From Treponema sp. (GTDB lineage: Bacteria; Spirochaetota; Spirochaetia; Treponematales; Treponemataceae): a DNA stretch of 64,000 nt. This document shows, piece by piece, positions 25,001-33,565 of this stretch. The notes below the pieces were generated by a model that ran no database searches, was not told the origin of the DNA, and saw only the letters and a list, made by a program, of their open reading frames with translations. The DNA lies in assembly GCA_024695475.1 (NCBI GenBank), contig JAILIC010000066.1, positions 20,355 through 84,354 on the forward strand, given 5' to 3'. Each line of letters begins with the position of its first letter. Position 1 is the stretch's first letter. Made by a program: the position numbers and the translations under genes.

Positions 25001-25682
25001 CGACAAGCTGAATATCTAATTCACGGGCAAGAGCAATGAGCTTTTTGTTTACGAACTTTTGATCTTCAAGTCCATGATCTTGCAGTTCTATGTAATAGCG
25101 GTCACGACCAAATAAATTTTTGTATTTAAGTGCTATTTCTTTTGCTTCATCATCACGCCCAGCAAGCAAAAGCTGCGGAAGTTCTCCTGCAATACAGGCA
25201 GAACAACAGATTAATCCTTCGTGATATTTTTCGAGCAGTTCAAAGTCAATGCGTGGTTTATACCACATACCTTCGGTAAAGGCAATGGAAGAAAGCCAAC
25301 ACATGTTTTCGTAGCCTTTTTGATTTTCACAGAGCAGAATCAGATGAAAGTATCGAGCCTGGCGGTCACCGTCTTCACCTTTATGTGAATATTCAACTGT
25401 ATTTTTTTCTAAGTGACTCCCGTAGGCAACGTAAAACTCTTCACCAACTATTGGATTGATACCATTTACGTGACATAGATGCTCAAAGTTAAGTGCACCA
25501 AACATGTTTCCATGGTCGGTGAGTGCGAGAGCTGGCATGTTTAATGATTTTGCCTTTGCAACAAGTGCATCTAAGGTTGCACAGCTGTCGAGCAATGAAT
25601 AGTCAGAATGTACGTGCAAATGCACGAAATTACTTTTTGGAGTGCCTTCAGGGGCGTCCGGAAACACATGATAATCTGCCAT
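22053..25682 (-). CDS. dnaE: DNA polymerase III alpha subunit
   Basis: Replicative polymerase of 1209 residues. The N-terminal PHP domain opens FVHLHVHSDYSLLDSCATL and has ALALTDHGNMFGALNFEH. The catalytic aspartates are in SMPDFDVDMDYDF, preceded by GPGRGSGAGSLVAYAM. The finger and tandem HhH regions follow (YGFNKSHAAAYSVVAY, KGIKGLGDSAAAEI), then an OB-fold (DVTFFPQTW) and a C-terminal tau-binding region. The promoter -10 TATACT (25694-25699) leaves only 11 nt before the ATG, so the leader is about 5 nt. yggT and recG follow. Confidence 0.97.
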   Translation of the reverse strand: MADYHVFPDAPEGTPKSNFVHLHVHSDYSLLDSCATLDALVAKAKSLNMPALALTDHGNMFGALNFEHLCHVNGINPIVGEEFYVAYGSHLEKNTVEYSHKGEDGDRQARYFHLILLCENQKGYENMCWLSSIAFTEGMWYKPRIDFELLEKYHEGLICCSACIAGELPQLLLAGRDDEAKEIALKYKNLFGRDRYYIELQDHGLEDQKFVNKKLIALARELDIQLVVTNDIHYVEKEDWEAQDCLRCIGFKKNMNEPHQTMGGDRHEWYFKTEDEMKILFPDCPDAYENTLKIANMCNLTIHQYKTQELKDCLPRFELPKEFQTHGDDYQSDQNDYVRYLVEKGLKMRYKEITKEIRDRAEYELGIIFGMGFSGYFLIVWEFINWAKEHGKPIGPGRGSGAGSLVAYAMTITDIDPFRYKLIFERFLNPERVSMPDFDVDMDYDFRQDIIQHTRDLYGDAQVGHIVTFGTLKPKNCIADVGRTLGIPLSEVNMLKSKVSENLKAKLKNCFDPPNEKFPDGGQLAEYRHDPRYEKLFDLAIKLEGCKRNTGLHASGMVIGLTALPNWAPVFKDPKTGEVGVQYTMDIIEPCGLVKMDYLGLKTLSLIRYAETIINKHKKPGEPDFRCDQVSETDEQTFDLFCRGDTVAVFQFESPGMQKILRQAKPRRLEELVALNALYRPGPMNYIPQYIDGKWKPETIHYPDACLEGILKETYGVMVYQEQVMQVAQKIAGFSLGGADMLRRAMGKKKPEVLMGKKKEFIEGAEKQGFTKEHADEIFEIMVPFAGYGFNKSHAAAYSVVAYRTGWLKAHRPAEFMAANLTNEITSTDGLPAYIAEAKRMGIPVDPPDINRSDSIFDVVDGHIVFGLKGIKGLGDSAAAEIVEKRKEGLYKDFIDFLDRVDLKTVNKHAIEVLIKTGAFDNLGKNRTTLLANMERAYEYAEAKKNGSENGQVSLFEESGEKEFADFVFEDLPDADRMSLLNEEKELIGCYVSGHPLDTYEKAIKECATVNSKTIDRAAKEDLAEKNAAKSSGQNPRQLRNLGKSYIAIGMLTDLRVITTKQGQGPQMAFGKLQDYDGSIDVTFFPQTWATLRDKIQVDGIYAFTGKVDGTREQPSLLVDTLEDPNQLQVHAIKELHIALDASIQNETQISPLRDFLFGTTGSCYVYFHIDTNMGPYIVQANPQLTAPSSKEFIQQLQDKPGVLEVWTA

Positions 25683-25698
25683 AAGTGCTTTCTAGTAT

Positions 25699-25718
25699 AA
25701 AGGATTTTGACATCCTTT
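25699..25718. promoter_or_regulatory. inverted repeat in the dnaE promoter spacer
   Basis: AAAGGAT (25699-25705) and ATCCTTT (25712-25718) are perfect 7-bp arms with a 6-nt spacer, placed between the dnaE -10 and the expected -35 position. The recognisable -35 is poor, which would fit a promoter helped or blocked by a protein bound here. Confidence 0.35.
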
Positions 25719-25760
25719 GAAAGGAACCTTGGCAGAAAAAAGACAATTTTAGAGGCCTGT

Positions 25761-26480
25761 TTATGCCAACGATAATGCAGTTTTCATCATAGGTTCTAGG
25801 GCTGTAAAATCTTTGGTATCAAGGCATTTTCCGGAAATGCAATCTGCAACATTCATGACAATTGACAGTGCACTCTTTTTGAGATATGCAGCATTACAGT
25901 AAAGGGCATATGTTTCCATATCTTGTGCAATGCAACCCATGTTTGCCCAAGGTTTCCATGCTTTTTCTCCACCAAGGGCATTGTACTCACTGTACATATC
26001 TGATGAAAAAAGAGAACCTGCCTGATAACTATAACCATGTTCTTCGGCAAAGGATGCTGCTTTTTTGAGCAGTGTAAAATCGGCACTTGGACAGAATGTT
26101 CCTGGTAATTGATATTGATAAGCATAATTTGAATCGGTGCAAGCTGTCATTGCAAATACCAAATCACCTAAATGGAGCGATGAATGGTATCCACCTGCAG
26201 TACCGATGCGTACAATATGCTCTACGCCGTAAAAAGCAAATAATTCATAGGAATAAATACCTGCACTGGGCCCGCCCATGCCACTTCCCATTATTGAAAC
26301 TGACTTTCCGTTGTATAAACCAGTAAAACCCAGCATACCACGAATACCAGTTACTTGCCTGGCGTTTTGCAATAAGTGTTCAGCGACATATTGTGCTCGC
26401 AACGGATCGCCGGGTAATAGTACGAATGGTGCGATTTGTCCTTGTTTTGCGGCATTGTGTGGGGTAGGTGTATGTTGCAT
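25761..26480 (-). CDS. deoD: purine nucleoside phosphorylase (DeoD type)
   Basis: Phosphorolytic enzyme of purine salvage, converting purine nucleosides to base plus ribose-1-phosphate. It is a 239-residue hexameric-type PNP: FVLLPGDPLRAQYVAEHLL, GMGGPSAGIYSYEL, VRIGTAGGYH, AQDMETYALYCNA and a late VMNVADCISGK. The frame runs further upstream, but the ATG at 26480 follows AAGGAG by 8 nt and gives the canonical N-terminus, so longer starts are rejected. It supplies bases for the guanine-responsive and IMP dehydrogenase steps encoded elsewhere in the window. Confidence 0.93.
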   Translation of the reverse strand: MQHTPTPHNAAKQGQIAPFVLLPGDPLRAQYVAEHLLQNARQVTGIRGMLGFTGLYNGKSVSIMGSGMGGPSAGIYSYELFAFYGVEHIVRIGTAGGYHSSLHLGDLVFAMTACTDSNYAYQYQLPGTFCPSADFTLLKKAASFAEEHGYSYQAGSLFSSDMYSEYNALGGEKAWKPWANMGCIAQDMETYALYCNAAYLKKSALSIVMNVADCISGKCLDTKDFTALEPMMKTALSLA

Positions 26481-26640
26481 GTTATTGTGTCTCCTTTTAA
26501 ATGTACTATAGACCTTATAAATGAAAATGTCAAAAAAACTCAGAGTATGGTATATATTGTTTATTTTAAATAGCATAAGTGTTTGGAAAATTGCACAAAA
26601 GTCTCTCACACGGTAACAGTAATGTACCGATATTGAGAAT

Positions 26641-27717
26641 ATGGAAAAGAAGAAGTATACTGCAGCTCTTATAGGTTTGGGGCGTATCGGTTTTTCGCTT
26701 GGGTTTGATAAGCGTCGAGAACAACCTGCATCTCATACCATGGCATTAAAAGATAATAAACGTATTCAAATTATTGCTGGTTGTGATACTAATGCTAGCC
26801 GACGTGAGGAGTGGATACAGTATGTTCCTCGGGCTTCGGTATATAGCAATACAGCACATTTATTTGCTGCCTGCAGACCTGATATTTTGATAATCGCTGT
26901 TAATGAAAGTGCTCATCTAGAAACAACACTGGAAGCTATACGTTCTCGTCCACGTCTCATAATACTTGAAAAACCTGTTGCCCTTAATATGAATGATGGT
27001 AGACAAATTGCAGAGGATGCTGAGTTTCATCAAATTCCTATTTTGGTTAATCATGAGCGTCGGTTTGCTCAAGATTATGCTATTGCCAGAGAATACATGA
27101 AGAAGATTGGCACTATTCAGAGTATACATGCATCTCTCCATTCCGGCTTACGTGTTTATAGTCCAAAAGATGAAGAAAGTGGTACATATAGTTTGCTTCA
27201 TGATGGCACACACCTTATTGATGTAGTGAAGTACTTGTTATCTGTTTTGGTTATGGATGAAGAATCAGAACGTAATAAACTGCAATTTACCATGCCTATT
27301 ATTACAGGTATGCACCTTGACAAAGATGACAAAACGATTGTTAGGTATTTTGCAGCACACTTTCGTACACAGATTTGCTCTGACATAACTTTTTCGTTTT
27401 CAGGAAACAGTCATTTTTTTGGTTTTGAAATCGATATATTAGGAACAGAGGGACGCATTCGTATTGGTAATGGCCTGGCTGAATTTTATACACGGCATGA
27501 GTCAAAGCTATACAGTGGTTTTTACTCTCTTGAAAAAGAAAAGACTCCAAAAATTCCTAAAAAGACGGGGTATTTTGCTAATATGATTCAAAATGGTGTT
27601 GATTACTTGGATGGCAAAGCTCCTATAAAATCAACATTAAAAGATGGGCTTGATACGTTACAAGTGATAGATGACCTTCGATTGCAATTAAAAAACTATT
27701 TACATGACAGTAGATAA
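26641..27717 (+). CDS. Gfo/Idh/MocA-family oxidoreductase
   Basis: An NAD(P)-dependent dehydrogenase of 358 residues. The Rossmann fold opens AALIGLGRIGFSLGFDKR, with IIAGCDTNASR and the conserved LEKPVALNMNDG. The second domain has LHDGTHLIDVVKYLL, which holds the usual catalytic Asp-x3-His. The substrate, probably a sugar or inositol derivative, cannot be told from sequence. It is a single gene: a bidirectional terminator follows and deoD is divergent. There is no obvious Shine-Dalgarno just before the ATG. Confidence 0.82.
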   Translation: MEKKKYTAALIGLGRIGFSLGFDKRREQPASHTMALKDNKRIQIIAGCDTNASRREEWIQYVPRASVYSNTAHLFAACRPDILIIAVNESAHLETTLEAIRSRPRLIILEKPVALNMNDGRQIAEDAEFHQIPILVNHERRFAQDYAIAREYMKKIGTIQSIHASLHSGLRVYSPKDEESGTYSLLHDGTHLIDVVKYLLSVLVMDEESERNKLQFTMPIITGMHLDKDDKTIVRYFAAHFRTQICSDITFSFSGNSHFFGFEIDILGTEGRIRIGNGLAEFYTRHESKLYSGFYSLEKEKTPKIPKKTGYFANMIQNGVDYLDGKAPIKSTLKDGLDTLQVIDDLRLQLKNYLHDSR

Positions 27718-27740
27718 TGCTGCTTTATATTTTAAAAAAT

Positions 27741-27796
27741 AAAAAAAACACCATCCGAGATGAAGTGTACTTCATAACGTGATGGTGTTTTTTTTC
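27741..27796. terminator. bidirectional terminator
   Basis: ACACCATC (27748-27755) pairs with GATGGTGT (27781-27788), flanked by an A-run and a T-run, so it works for the oxidoreductase gene (+) and the flavin reductase gene (-). An inner stem ATGAAG/CTTCAT caps it. Confidence 0.85.
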
Positions 27797-27835
27797 GCTT
27801 TGAGCGAATGTACTTTACTGTATTATTTCAGTCAA

Positions 27836-29614
27836 TTACTTGCCGATGTATGACAAAGCAGAATCAGCTGCGATCTTACCGAAGATACAGATATCAGCAA
27901 CTGCGTTACCACCGAGACGGTTTGCACCGTGAACACCACCGGTAACTTCACCTGCTGCATACAATCCAGGAACAGATGTTCCGTCTTTTGTCTGGACTTC
28001 TGCTTTTGGATTGATCTTGATACCGCCCATGGTGTGGTGGATTGCAGGAGCAATTTCGATTGCATAGAATGGACCACGTGCAATTTGGCAGTCTTCATCG
28101 ATCTGCTTACCTTCAGCATTCTTATAGGAACGTGTAAAGCTGTTTGGATTACGTCCAAAGTCTGGATCTTTTTTAGCTTTTACGTACTCGTTGTACTGTT
28201 TGATAGTTGCTTCAAATGCATCTGCAGGAATGTTGAGCGTTGCTGCAAGTTCTGCAAGTGTTGGAGCTTCTTTTGTGAGACCACTCTTTACATAACCGTT
28301 GATTGCTTTAAGTGAATCACGTACGCCCTGATCAAATACAAGAAATGCTGTTTTGCCAGTTTGTTTGAGAACATCAGCAGACATGACATCGCGTGTTGCC
28401 ATTTCATTGCCAAAGCGTTTACCTTCGCGGTTGATAAGAACAGCACCGTTTCCACGTACAGCTTCTGTAATCATGGTTCCGTTGTTTGGTACTACTGTTG
28501 GATGAGTTTGAATCTGCTCGATTTGGAACAAAGCACCGTTGAATTTCTCAATCCAGGCAAATGCATCACCAGTTGCACCTTTGTGGTTTGTTGTGCCAAA
28601 GCCTGCAAGTCCTGGCTGATATTTGACAACCATGTCTGAGTTGGCACCAAAACCACCTGTCGCAATGATGATTGCTTTTGCTGTTACTTTGTAGTTGCCG
28701 TTTTCTGATTCTACAGAAACACCGACAGGCTTGCCGTTTTCAGCGATGATGTCAGTAACTTTGTTGTTCAAACGAATGTCTGCCCCCTGAGTCTGAGCTG
28801 CTTTATACAACAGTGGAACTAGGTGTGCACCGATTGCGCCACCACCCTGTGGGCGATGGATACGTTTGTTTGTTGCACCACCAAATAAACCAACATCGCT
28901 CAAATCTGCACCGACGATGTCTGACTGCAGCCATTCAACGATAGCAGCAGAGTTGTCTACCAAGGTGTGTACCAAGTCAGGATCGTTAATATTTTTACCA
29001 CCCTTCATGGTATCTTCAAAGAATACTTCCTTAGAATCTATAATGCCAAGGCGTTCCTGTTCTTTTGTATATGAAGCGTTGATACCACCAGTTGCAGAGT
29101 TAGTGTTACCACCGACAACACCCATCTTTTCAAGGACTATAACTTTAGCACCTTTGTTAGCTGCTTCAGTTGCTGCAACAAGACCAGCTCCACCAGCACC
29201 GATGATTACGATGTCACAGCTTGTATCTGACATTTTTGCAACTTCAGTTGATTTGCCCTGAGAAGCTGCATAAGCATTCTGGATAGCCTTGATCATACCA
29301 TTAGAGGTAAGTGTAGCTCCTGATATTGTATCAAGATTATCTGCACTACCAGTCTTTTTCATTTGCTCAATGATACCAGTAAGTGCTGGATCTGAGATAC
29401 CAGGTGTTTCAGAATGAGAAACAACTTTTCCGTCAATGATTTTTCCGTTACTTACCGTAATGGAAATTTCGATTTTTCCGTTACGTCCATCACCAGTGCC
29501 AGTAAATGATTGACCAGCTGGCTTTTTTGCACAAGCAGCAAGTGTTGCCAGTGCAACCGCAGATGCTGCTAGGAATGTACCTGTAGCAATACGTTTGAAC
29601 TGTTTGAAATTCAT
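27836..29614 (-). CDS. FMN/FAD flavocytochrome-type reductase, lipoprotein (UrdA/Fcc-like)
   Basis: An exported flavoprotein of 592 residues, likely a terminal reductase for an unsaturated organic acid (fumarate-, urocanate- or cinnamate-like). The signal peptide ends TLAAC (Cys28). The FMN-binding domain carries the ApbE flavinylation motif DTISGAT with Thr101 as the likely FMN site. The FAD domain has CDIVIIGAGGAGLVAA, GVVGGNTNSATGG and HHTMGGIKINP, with RLGGNAVADI at the end. No heme motif (CxxCH) is present, so electrons must arrive by FMN. It is a tandem paralogue of the gene upstream at 29724-31454. Confidence 0.85.
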   Translation of the reverse strand: MNFKQFKRIATGTFLAASAVALATLAACAKKPAGQSFTGTGDGRNGKIEISITVSNGKIIDGKVVSHSETPGISDPALTGIIEQMKKTGSADNLDTISGATLTSNGMIKAIQNAYAASQGKSTEVAKMSDTSCDIVIIGAGGAGLVAATEAANKGAKVIVLEKMGVVGGNTNSATGGINASYTKEQERLGIIDSKEVFFEDTMKGGKNINDPDLVHTLVDNSAAIVEWLQSDIVGADLSDVGLFGGATNKRIHRPQGGGAIGAHLVPLLYKAAQTQGADIRLNNKVTDIIAENGKPVGVSVESENGNYKVTAKAIIIATGGFGANSDMVVKYQPGLAGFGTTNHKGATGDAFAWIEKFNGALFQIEQIQTHPTVVPNNGTMITEAVRGNGAVLINREGKRFGNEMATRDVMSADVLKQTGKTAFLVFDQGVRDSLKAINGYVKSGLTKEAPTLAELAATLNIPADAFEATIKQYNEYVKAKKDPDFGRNPNSFTRSYKNAEGKQIDEDCQIARGPFYAIEIAPAIHHTMGGIKINPKAEVQTKDGTSVPGLYAAGEVTGGVHGANRLGGNAVADICIFGKIAADSALSYIGK

Positions 29615-29723
29615 TCACAAATCTCCTAATACATAAAATTTATTCAATAAAACTTTAAATTAAAATTGCAGTTTTTTCAACAGTAACCCACCAAGCTAAT
29701 TTTATCTAATACCAAAAAAAGAA

Positions 29724-31454
29724 TTATTTGCCGATGTACTCCAGTGCAGAGTCTGCAGCAATCTTGCCATAAATACAGATATCTGCAACAGCATTACCAC
29801 CAAGACGGTTTGCGCCATGGACACCGCCAGTGACTTCACCAGCAGCAAACAAACCTGGAATTGATGAACCACTTGTATTTTGTACTTCGGCCTTAGTATT
29901 AATTTTAATACCGCCCATGGTATGATGAACGGCTGGCCCAATTTCGACTGCGTAGTAAGGAGCTTTTACAAGACCTCGTGGCATCTGTTTGTTATTACGG
30001 CCAAATTCTGGATCTTTTCCAGCAATCTGGTAACCGTTATAATCACTGACTGTTTTCTCGAGAGCATCTTCTGGAATACCAAGAGCTTTTGCAAGTGCAG
30101 CTGGAGTATCAGCCTGAGTGAGCAATCCTTGTTTTACATAGCCTTCGATAGCTTTAAGTGATTCTCGTACGCTCTGATCAAATACCAAATATGCAGTCTT
30201 GCCTGTTTGTTTGAGAATAGCATTTGACATAACATCACGGGTTTCCATTTCATTTTCAAAACGTTTACCTTCACGATTTACAACGATAGCACCGTTACCG
30301 CGAACAGATTCTGTAATCATGATGCCACTACCTGGTACGACAGTTGGATGGGTCTGAATCTGATCCAAGTCAACAAATGCACCGTTAAATTTTTCAATCC
30401 AGGCAAATGCATCTCCGGTTGCACCTTTATGGTTTGTTGTACCAAAGCCTTCAAGACGTGGTACATACTTTACGATGAGATCAGGATTTGCACCATATCC
30501 ACCAGAAGCGATGATGATAGCTTTAGCTTTAATGATATAGGCGGCTCCTTCTGCTTCAACTTTTACACCTGCTGGTTTGCCATTTTCTGCAATGATATCG
30601 ACTACTTTATTGTTTTTGCGAATGTCAATACCAAGATTTGCATCGGCTTCGTCAAGGGCTTTTATAAGCATTGTTCCAACTGGTGCACCACCTGCTGGAC
30701 GGTGTGATCTTGGATTTGTTGATCCACCATTAATACCAACATCGCTCAAGTCTGCACCGATACTGATAAGCCAGTCAACGATTGCAGCTGAATTATCAAC
30801 CATGGTACGAACCAAATCAGGATCGTTCTTATTATGGCCACCTTTCATGGTATCTTGGAAATACTGCTCGTTAGAATCGGTTATTCCTAATTTTTTTTGT
30901 ACAGATGTTTCACTGGCATTAAGACCACCAGTTGCAGAATTGGTATTACCGCCAACAACACCCATCTTTTCAAGTACGATGACCTTTGCGCCTTTTGAAT
31001 GTGCTTCATTTGCTGCAGTTAAACCAGCGCCACCAGCACCGATAATAACAATGTCACATTCGGTATCAGAATAACTTGCTGTTGAATTGTTCTGACCTTG
31101 TGAAGCATCATAGGCATTTTTGATGGCCTGAATCATACCATTAGAAGTGAGCGTAGCACCTGAAACTGTATCAATGTTATCTGCACTTCCTGTTTTTTTT
31201 ATTTGTTCGATAATTCCAGTAAGAGCTGGATCTGATAGACCTGGTGTCTCAGAATGTGAAAGTACTTTTCCGTCTACGATTTTTCCATTGCTTACCGTAA
31301 TAGAAATTTCTATTTTACCATTACGTCCATCACCAGTACCAGTAAACGTTTCACCGGAAGGCTTTTTGGTGCATGTGACAATTGCTGCTAGTGCACAAAC
31401 AGCAAGTCCTATGAATACACCTGTAGCGATTCGATTGAAGTGTTTGAAACTCAT
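29724..31454 (-). CDS. FMN/FAD flavocytochrome-type reductase, lipoprotein (paralogue)
   Basis: A 576-residue paralogue of the downstream gene, with the same layout: lipobox AIVTC (Cys28), FMN-attachment motif DTVSGAT, FAD-binding CDIVIIGAGGAGLTAA, GVVGGNTNSATGG, HHTMGGIKIN. Differences concentrate in the cap and substrate region, for example GINGGSTNPRSHRPAGG here against GLFGGATNKRIHRPQGG, and the segment before GPFYAIE/APYYAVE is shorter by about 15 residues. This fits duplication with divergence of substrate choice. 109 bases separate the two genes, with no terminator seen, so they may be co-transcribed. Confidence 0.85.
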   Translation of the reverse strand: MSFKHFNRIATGVFIGLAVCALAAIVTCTKKPSGETFTGTGDGRNGKIEISITVSNGKIVDGKVLSHSETPGLSDPALTGIIEQIKKTGSADNIDTVSGATLTSNGMIQAIKNAYDASQGQNNSTASYSDTECDIVIIGAGGAGLTAANEAHSKGAKVIVLEKMGVVGGNTNSATGGLNASETSVQKKLGITDSNEQYFQDTMKGGHNKNDPDLVRTMVDNSAAIVDWLISIGADLSDVGINGGSTNPRSHRPAGGAPVGTMLIKALDEADANLGIDIRKNNKVVDIIAENGKPAGVKVEAEGAAYIIKAKAIIIASGGYGANPDLIVKYVPRLEGFGTTNHKGATGDAFAWIEKFNGAFVDLDQIQTHPTVVPGSGIMITESVRGNGAIVVNREGKRFENEMETRDVMSNAILKQTGKTAYLVFDQSVRESLKAIEGYVKQGLLTQADTPAALAKALGIPEDALEKTVSDYNGYQIAGKDPEFGRNNKQMPRGLVKAPYYAVEIGPAVHHTMGGIKINTKAEVQNTSGSSIPGLFAAGEVTGGVHGANRLGGNAVADICIYGKIAADSALEYIGK

Positions 31455-31559
31455 TCTTATAACTCCTTAAATTTTGGTTATTCCATAACCTGTAACCAAG
31501 TATAAGGTTGTTTGAAAATTGTATCAATAAAAATAGGATATGCAGGAACTTTTGTAACT

Positions 31560-31607
31560 AAAAAAAAGGCTGTCCATTTTGAAGTAATCTGTACTTCATG
31601 GACAGCC
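31560..31607 (-). terminator. rho-independent terminator of guaB
   Basis: GGCTGTCCAT (31568-31577) pairs with ATGGACAGCC (31598-31607) and the minus strand continues into eight T residues. An inner GAAGT/ACTTC stem caps it, the same architecture as the terminator at 27741-27796. Confidence 0.88.
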
Positions 31608-31643
31608 CCATTTGCAACTTAAAAATAGTATGTCAGCTGTTTA

Positions 31644-33155
31644 TTATTCTGCATGAATAGTAGTGTTTTTTACCAAAACATCGTGAGCAGAGCCTTCTGC
31701 AATCGAAGCTTGGGAAACTAATGTTAGTTTTGCTTTCTGTTGCAGTTCTGGTATTGAAAGTGCACCACAGTTACACATAGTATGAGTTATCTTGCTTATG
31801 GTCATGCGTACGCCATCATGTAATCGACCAGCATAAGGAACATAACTGTCGACACCTTCTTCAAAAGCCATACGCTTTGCACCACCTAAGTCATAGCGTT
31901 GCCAGTTGCGTGCACGGTTGCTGCCTTCACCCCAGTATTCTTTTACATAATTGCCATTGATGATCAATTTATTTGTTGGACTTTCATCAAAACGAGCAAA
32001 ATAACGTCCAAGCATGACGAAATCTGCGCCCATTGCAAGTGCAAGAGTAATATGATAGTCATGAACGATACCACCATCAGAACAGATAGGTATGTAGACA
32101 CCAGTTTTTTTGTACCATTCATCACGAGCTTTTGCTACTTCAATTGTTGCTGTTGCTTGTCCACGACCGATACCTTTTTGCTCACGGGTGATACAAATGG
32201 AGCCACCACCGATCCCAATCTTTACAAAGTCTGCACCAGCTTCAGCAAGGAAGTTAAAACCTTCGCGGTCAACAACGTTACCTGCACCAATTTTGATAGC
32301 GTTACCATATTTTTCATGTAAATCATGAAGTGCACGACGTTGCCACTCAGAAAAACCTTCTGAAGAGTCAAGACAAAATACATCTGCACCTGCATCCATT
32401 AATTTTGGTACGCGTTCCATATAGTCACGAGTATTAATACCAGCGCCTACCAGATAACGACGTTCCTGATCCTGTAGTTCCAGAGGATGCAATTCATGAG
32501 AAGCATAATCTTTACGGAAAACGAGATATAATAAATGACCATTTTTATCAACGATAGGGAGTTGGTTTATTTTATGTTCCCAGATGAGGTCACTGGCTTC
32601 TTCAAAAGTGATGCCCTCATCGGCTTTGATTAAATCCTTAAATGGAGTCATGTAGTCACGGACTTTTGCATCTGGAGGGCAGCGATTAGCACGAAAATCT
32701 CTTTCGGTAATGATTCCTTCAAGTTTTCCTGATGCAGTGCCGTCTTCTGTTACAGCAACTGTTGAGTGACCAGTTTTTTCAATGAGCTGCTGTAGCTCTG
32801 TTAAAGTCTGATCAGGTTTGATATTGGAGTCAGAAGTGACAAAACCTGCCTTGTAGGTTTTAACACGGGCAATCATGGCTGCCTGTTGCTCAATTGTCTG
32901 TGAACCATAGATGAATGATAAACCACCTTCTTTTGCCAATGCTACAGCCATTTTATCATCTGATACTGATTGCATTACAGCGGAAACCATAGGAATGTTT
33001 AAACAGAGCGGACATTCCTCGCCAGCTTTTTTGTTATATTTAACGAGCGGAGTACGTAAAGTAACATTATCAGGTATGCAATCTGCAGAAGAATATCCTG
33101 GAATAAGCAGATACTCGCCGAAGGTGTGAGATGGTTCCTCAAAAAAATATGCCAT
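31644..33155 (-). CDS. guaB: inosine-5'-monophosphate dehydrogenase (Tritrichomonas-like type)
   Basis: Oxidises IMP to XMP in guanine nucleotide synthesis. The 503-residue protein has the barrel and an inserted pair of CBS domains (about residues 105-220). The active-site loop reads [16 protein letters not shown] with Cys321, not the common GPGSICTTR. The flap carries the catalytic Arg-Tyr pair in [11 protein letters not shown] (420-421). These segments and the length agree with my memory of the Tritrichomonas foetus enzyme (Cys319, Arg418-Tyr419). GGGAG precedes the ATG. A -10 TATACT lies about 40 nt upstream. Confidence 0.93.
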   Translation of the reverse strand: MAYFFEEPSHTFGEYLLIPGYSSADCIPDNVTLRTPLVKYNKKAGEECPLCLNIPMVSAVMQSVSDDKMAVALAKEGGLSFIYGSQTIEQQAAMIARVKTYKAGFVTSDSNIKPDQTLTELQQLIEKTGHSTVAVTEDGTASGKLEGIITERDFRANRCPPDAKVRDYMTPFKDLIKADEGITFEEASDLIWEHKINQLPIVDKNGHLLYLVFRKDYASHELHPLELQDQERRYLVGAGINTRDYMERVPKLMDAGADVFCLDSSEGFSEWQRRALHDLHEKYGNAIKIGAGNVVDREGFNFLAEAGADFVKIGIGGGSICITREQKGIGRGQATATIEVAKARDEWYKKTGVYIPICSDGGIVHDYHITLALAMGADFVMLGRYFARFDESPTNKLIINGNYVKEYWGEGSNRARNWQRYDLGGAKRMAFEEGVDSYVPYAGRLHDGVRMTISKITHTMCNCGALSIPELQQKAKLTLVSQASIAEGSAHDVLVKNTTIHAE

Positions 33156-33335
33156 GATAGAGACTCCCTTTATATAGAAAAAATTTGTAATAGTATACTC
33201 TAAGCATTTTTTTTTGAACAGTAGTTTTGAATTAGTAGTTGCTTTAAAAGTATGCTTTGATACAGTTCACTTTTTTTTAAAAAGTGACAAAAGACACTAA
33301 TCTTTTTTTTCTGAACACCGATATTTAAAATATGC

Positions 33336-33459
33336 AGGGCATTGTAAATGCTGTGGGCGGTATTTCGACATCCAGACGCCTACGGATATTACCATAACGC
33401 AGGTGCTCTTCATGTTTAAAAAAGTTGGAAAACGTGTGAGGTTTTTCAACTTTTTTTTT
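33336..33459 (+). ncRNA. candidate structured RNA or attenuated leader with terminator
   Basis: Locally less AT-rich than its surroundings. AGGGCA (33336-33341) can pair with TGCTCT to close a junction; inside are a hairpin GCATT-GTA-AATGC and a longer one with GGTA/TACC and ATCC/GGAT. A strong terminator follows at 33419-33459. A weak -10 TAAAAT (33326-33331) is upstream. It matches no riboswitch class I can recall with confidence; GACGCCTAC recalls part of the fluoride class but the rest does not fit. Confidence 0.4.
33419..33459 (+). terminator. rho-independent terminator upstream of the HD-GYP gene
   Basis: A-rich stem AAAAAGTTGGAAAA (33419-33432) pairs with TTTTTCAACTTTTT (33442-33455) with one G-T pair; nine T residues at 33451-33459. 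No gene on this strand ends just upstream, which implies a short RNA or a leader. Confidence 0.7.
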
Positions 33460-33565
33460 GTCCTTACTTACTTTTTCATAGTCAATATGCCGATAATAGA
33501 GATAGAAAGGTATACTGTTTGAATAAAATCTGATACCGTTATATTTGTGGAAGGAAAAGTACTAT

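Larger units (their letters stand above)
33156..33565. other. 410-bp divergent region between guaB and the HD-GYP gene
   Basis: Contains the guaB promoter, a hairpin TCACTTTTT/AAAAAGTGA (33267-33287), the candidate structured RNA with terminator (33336-33459), and a further TATACT near 33512 likely serving the HD-GYP gene. No ORF is supported. Confidence 0.5.

Noticed and set aside
30577..31074. 165-residue reading frame on the plus strand within the flavin reductase
   Set aside because: An antisense shadow of a well-supported gene, with no ribosome-binding site or family resemblance.
33336..33459. Fluoride (crcB) riboswitch
   Set aside because: Only GACGCCTAC resembles the class; the core GGxGAUGG part and pseudoknot are not found.
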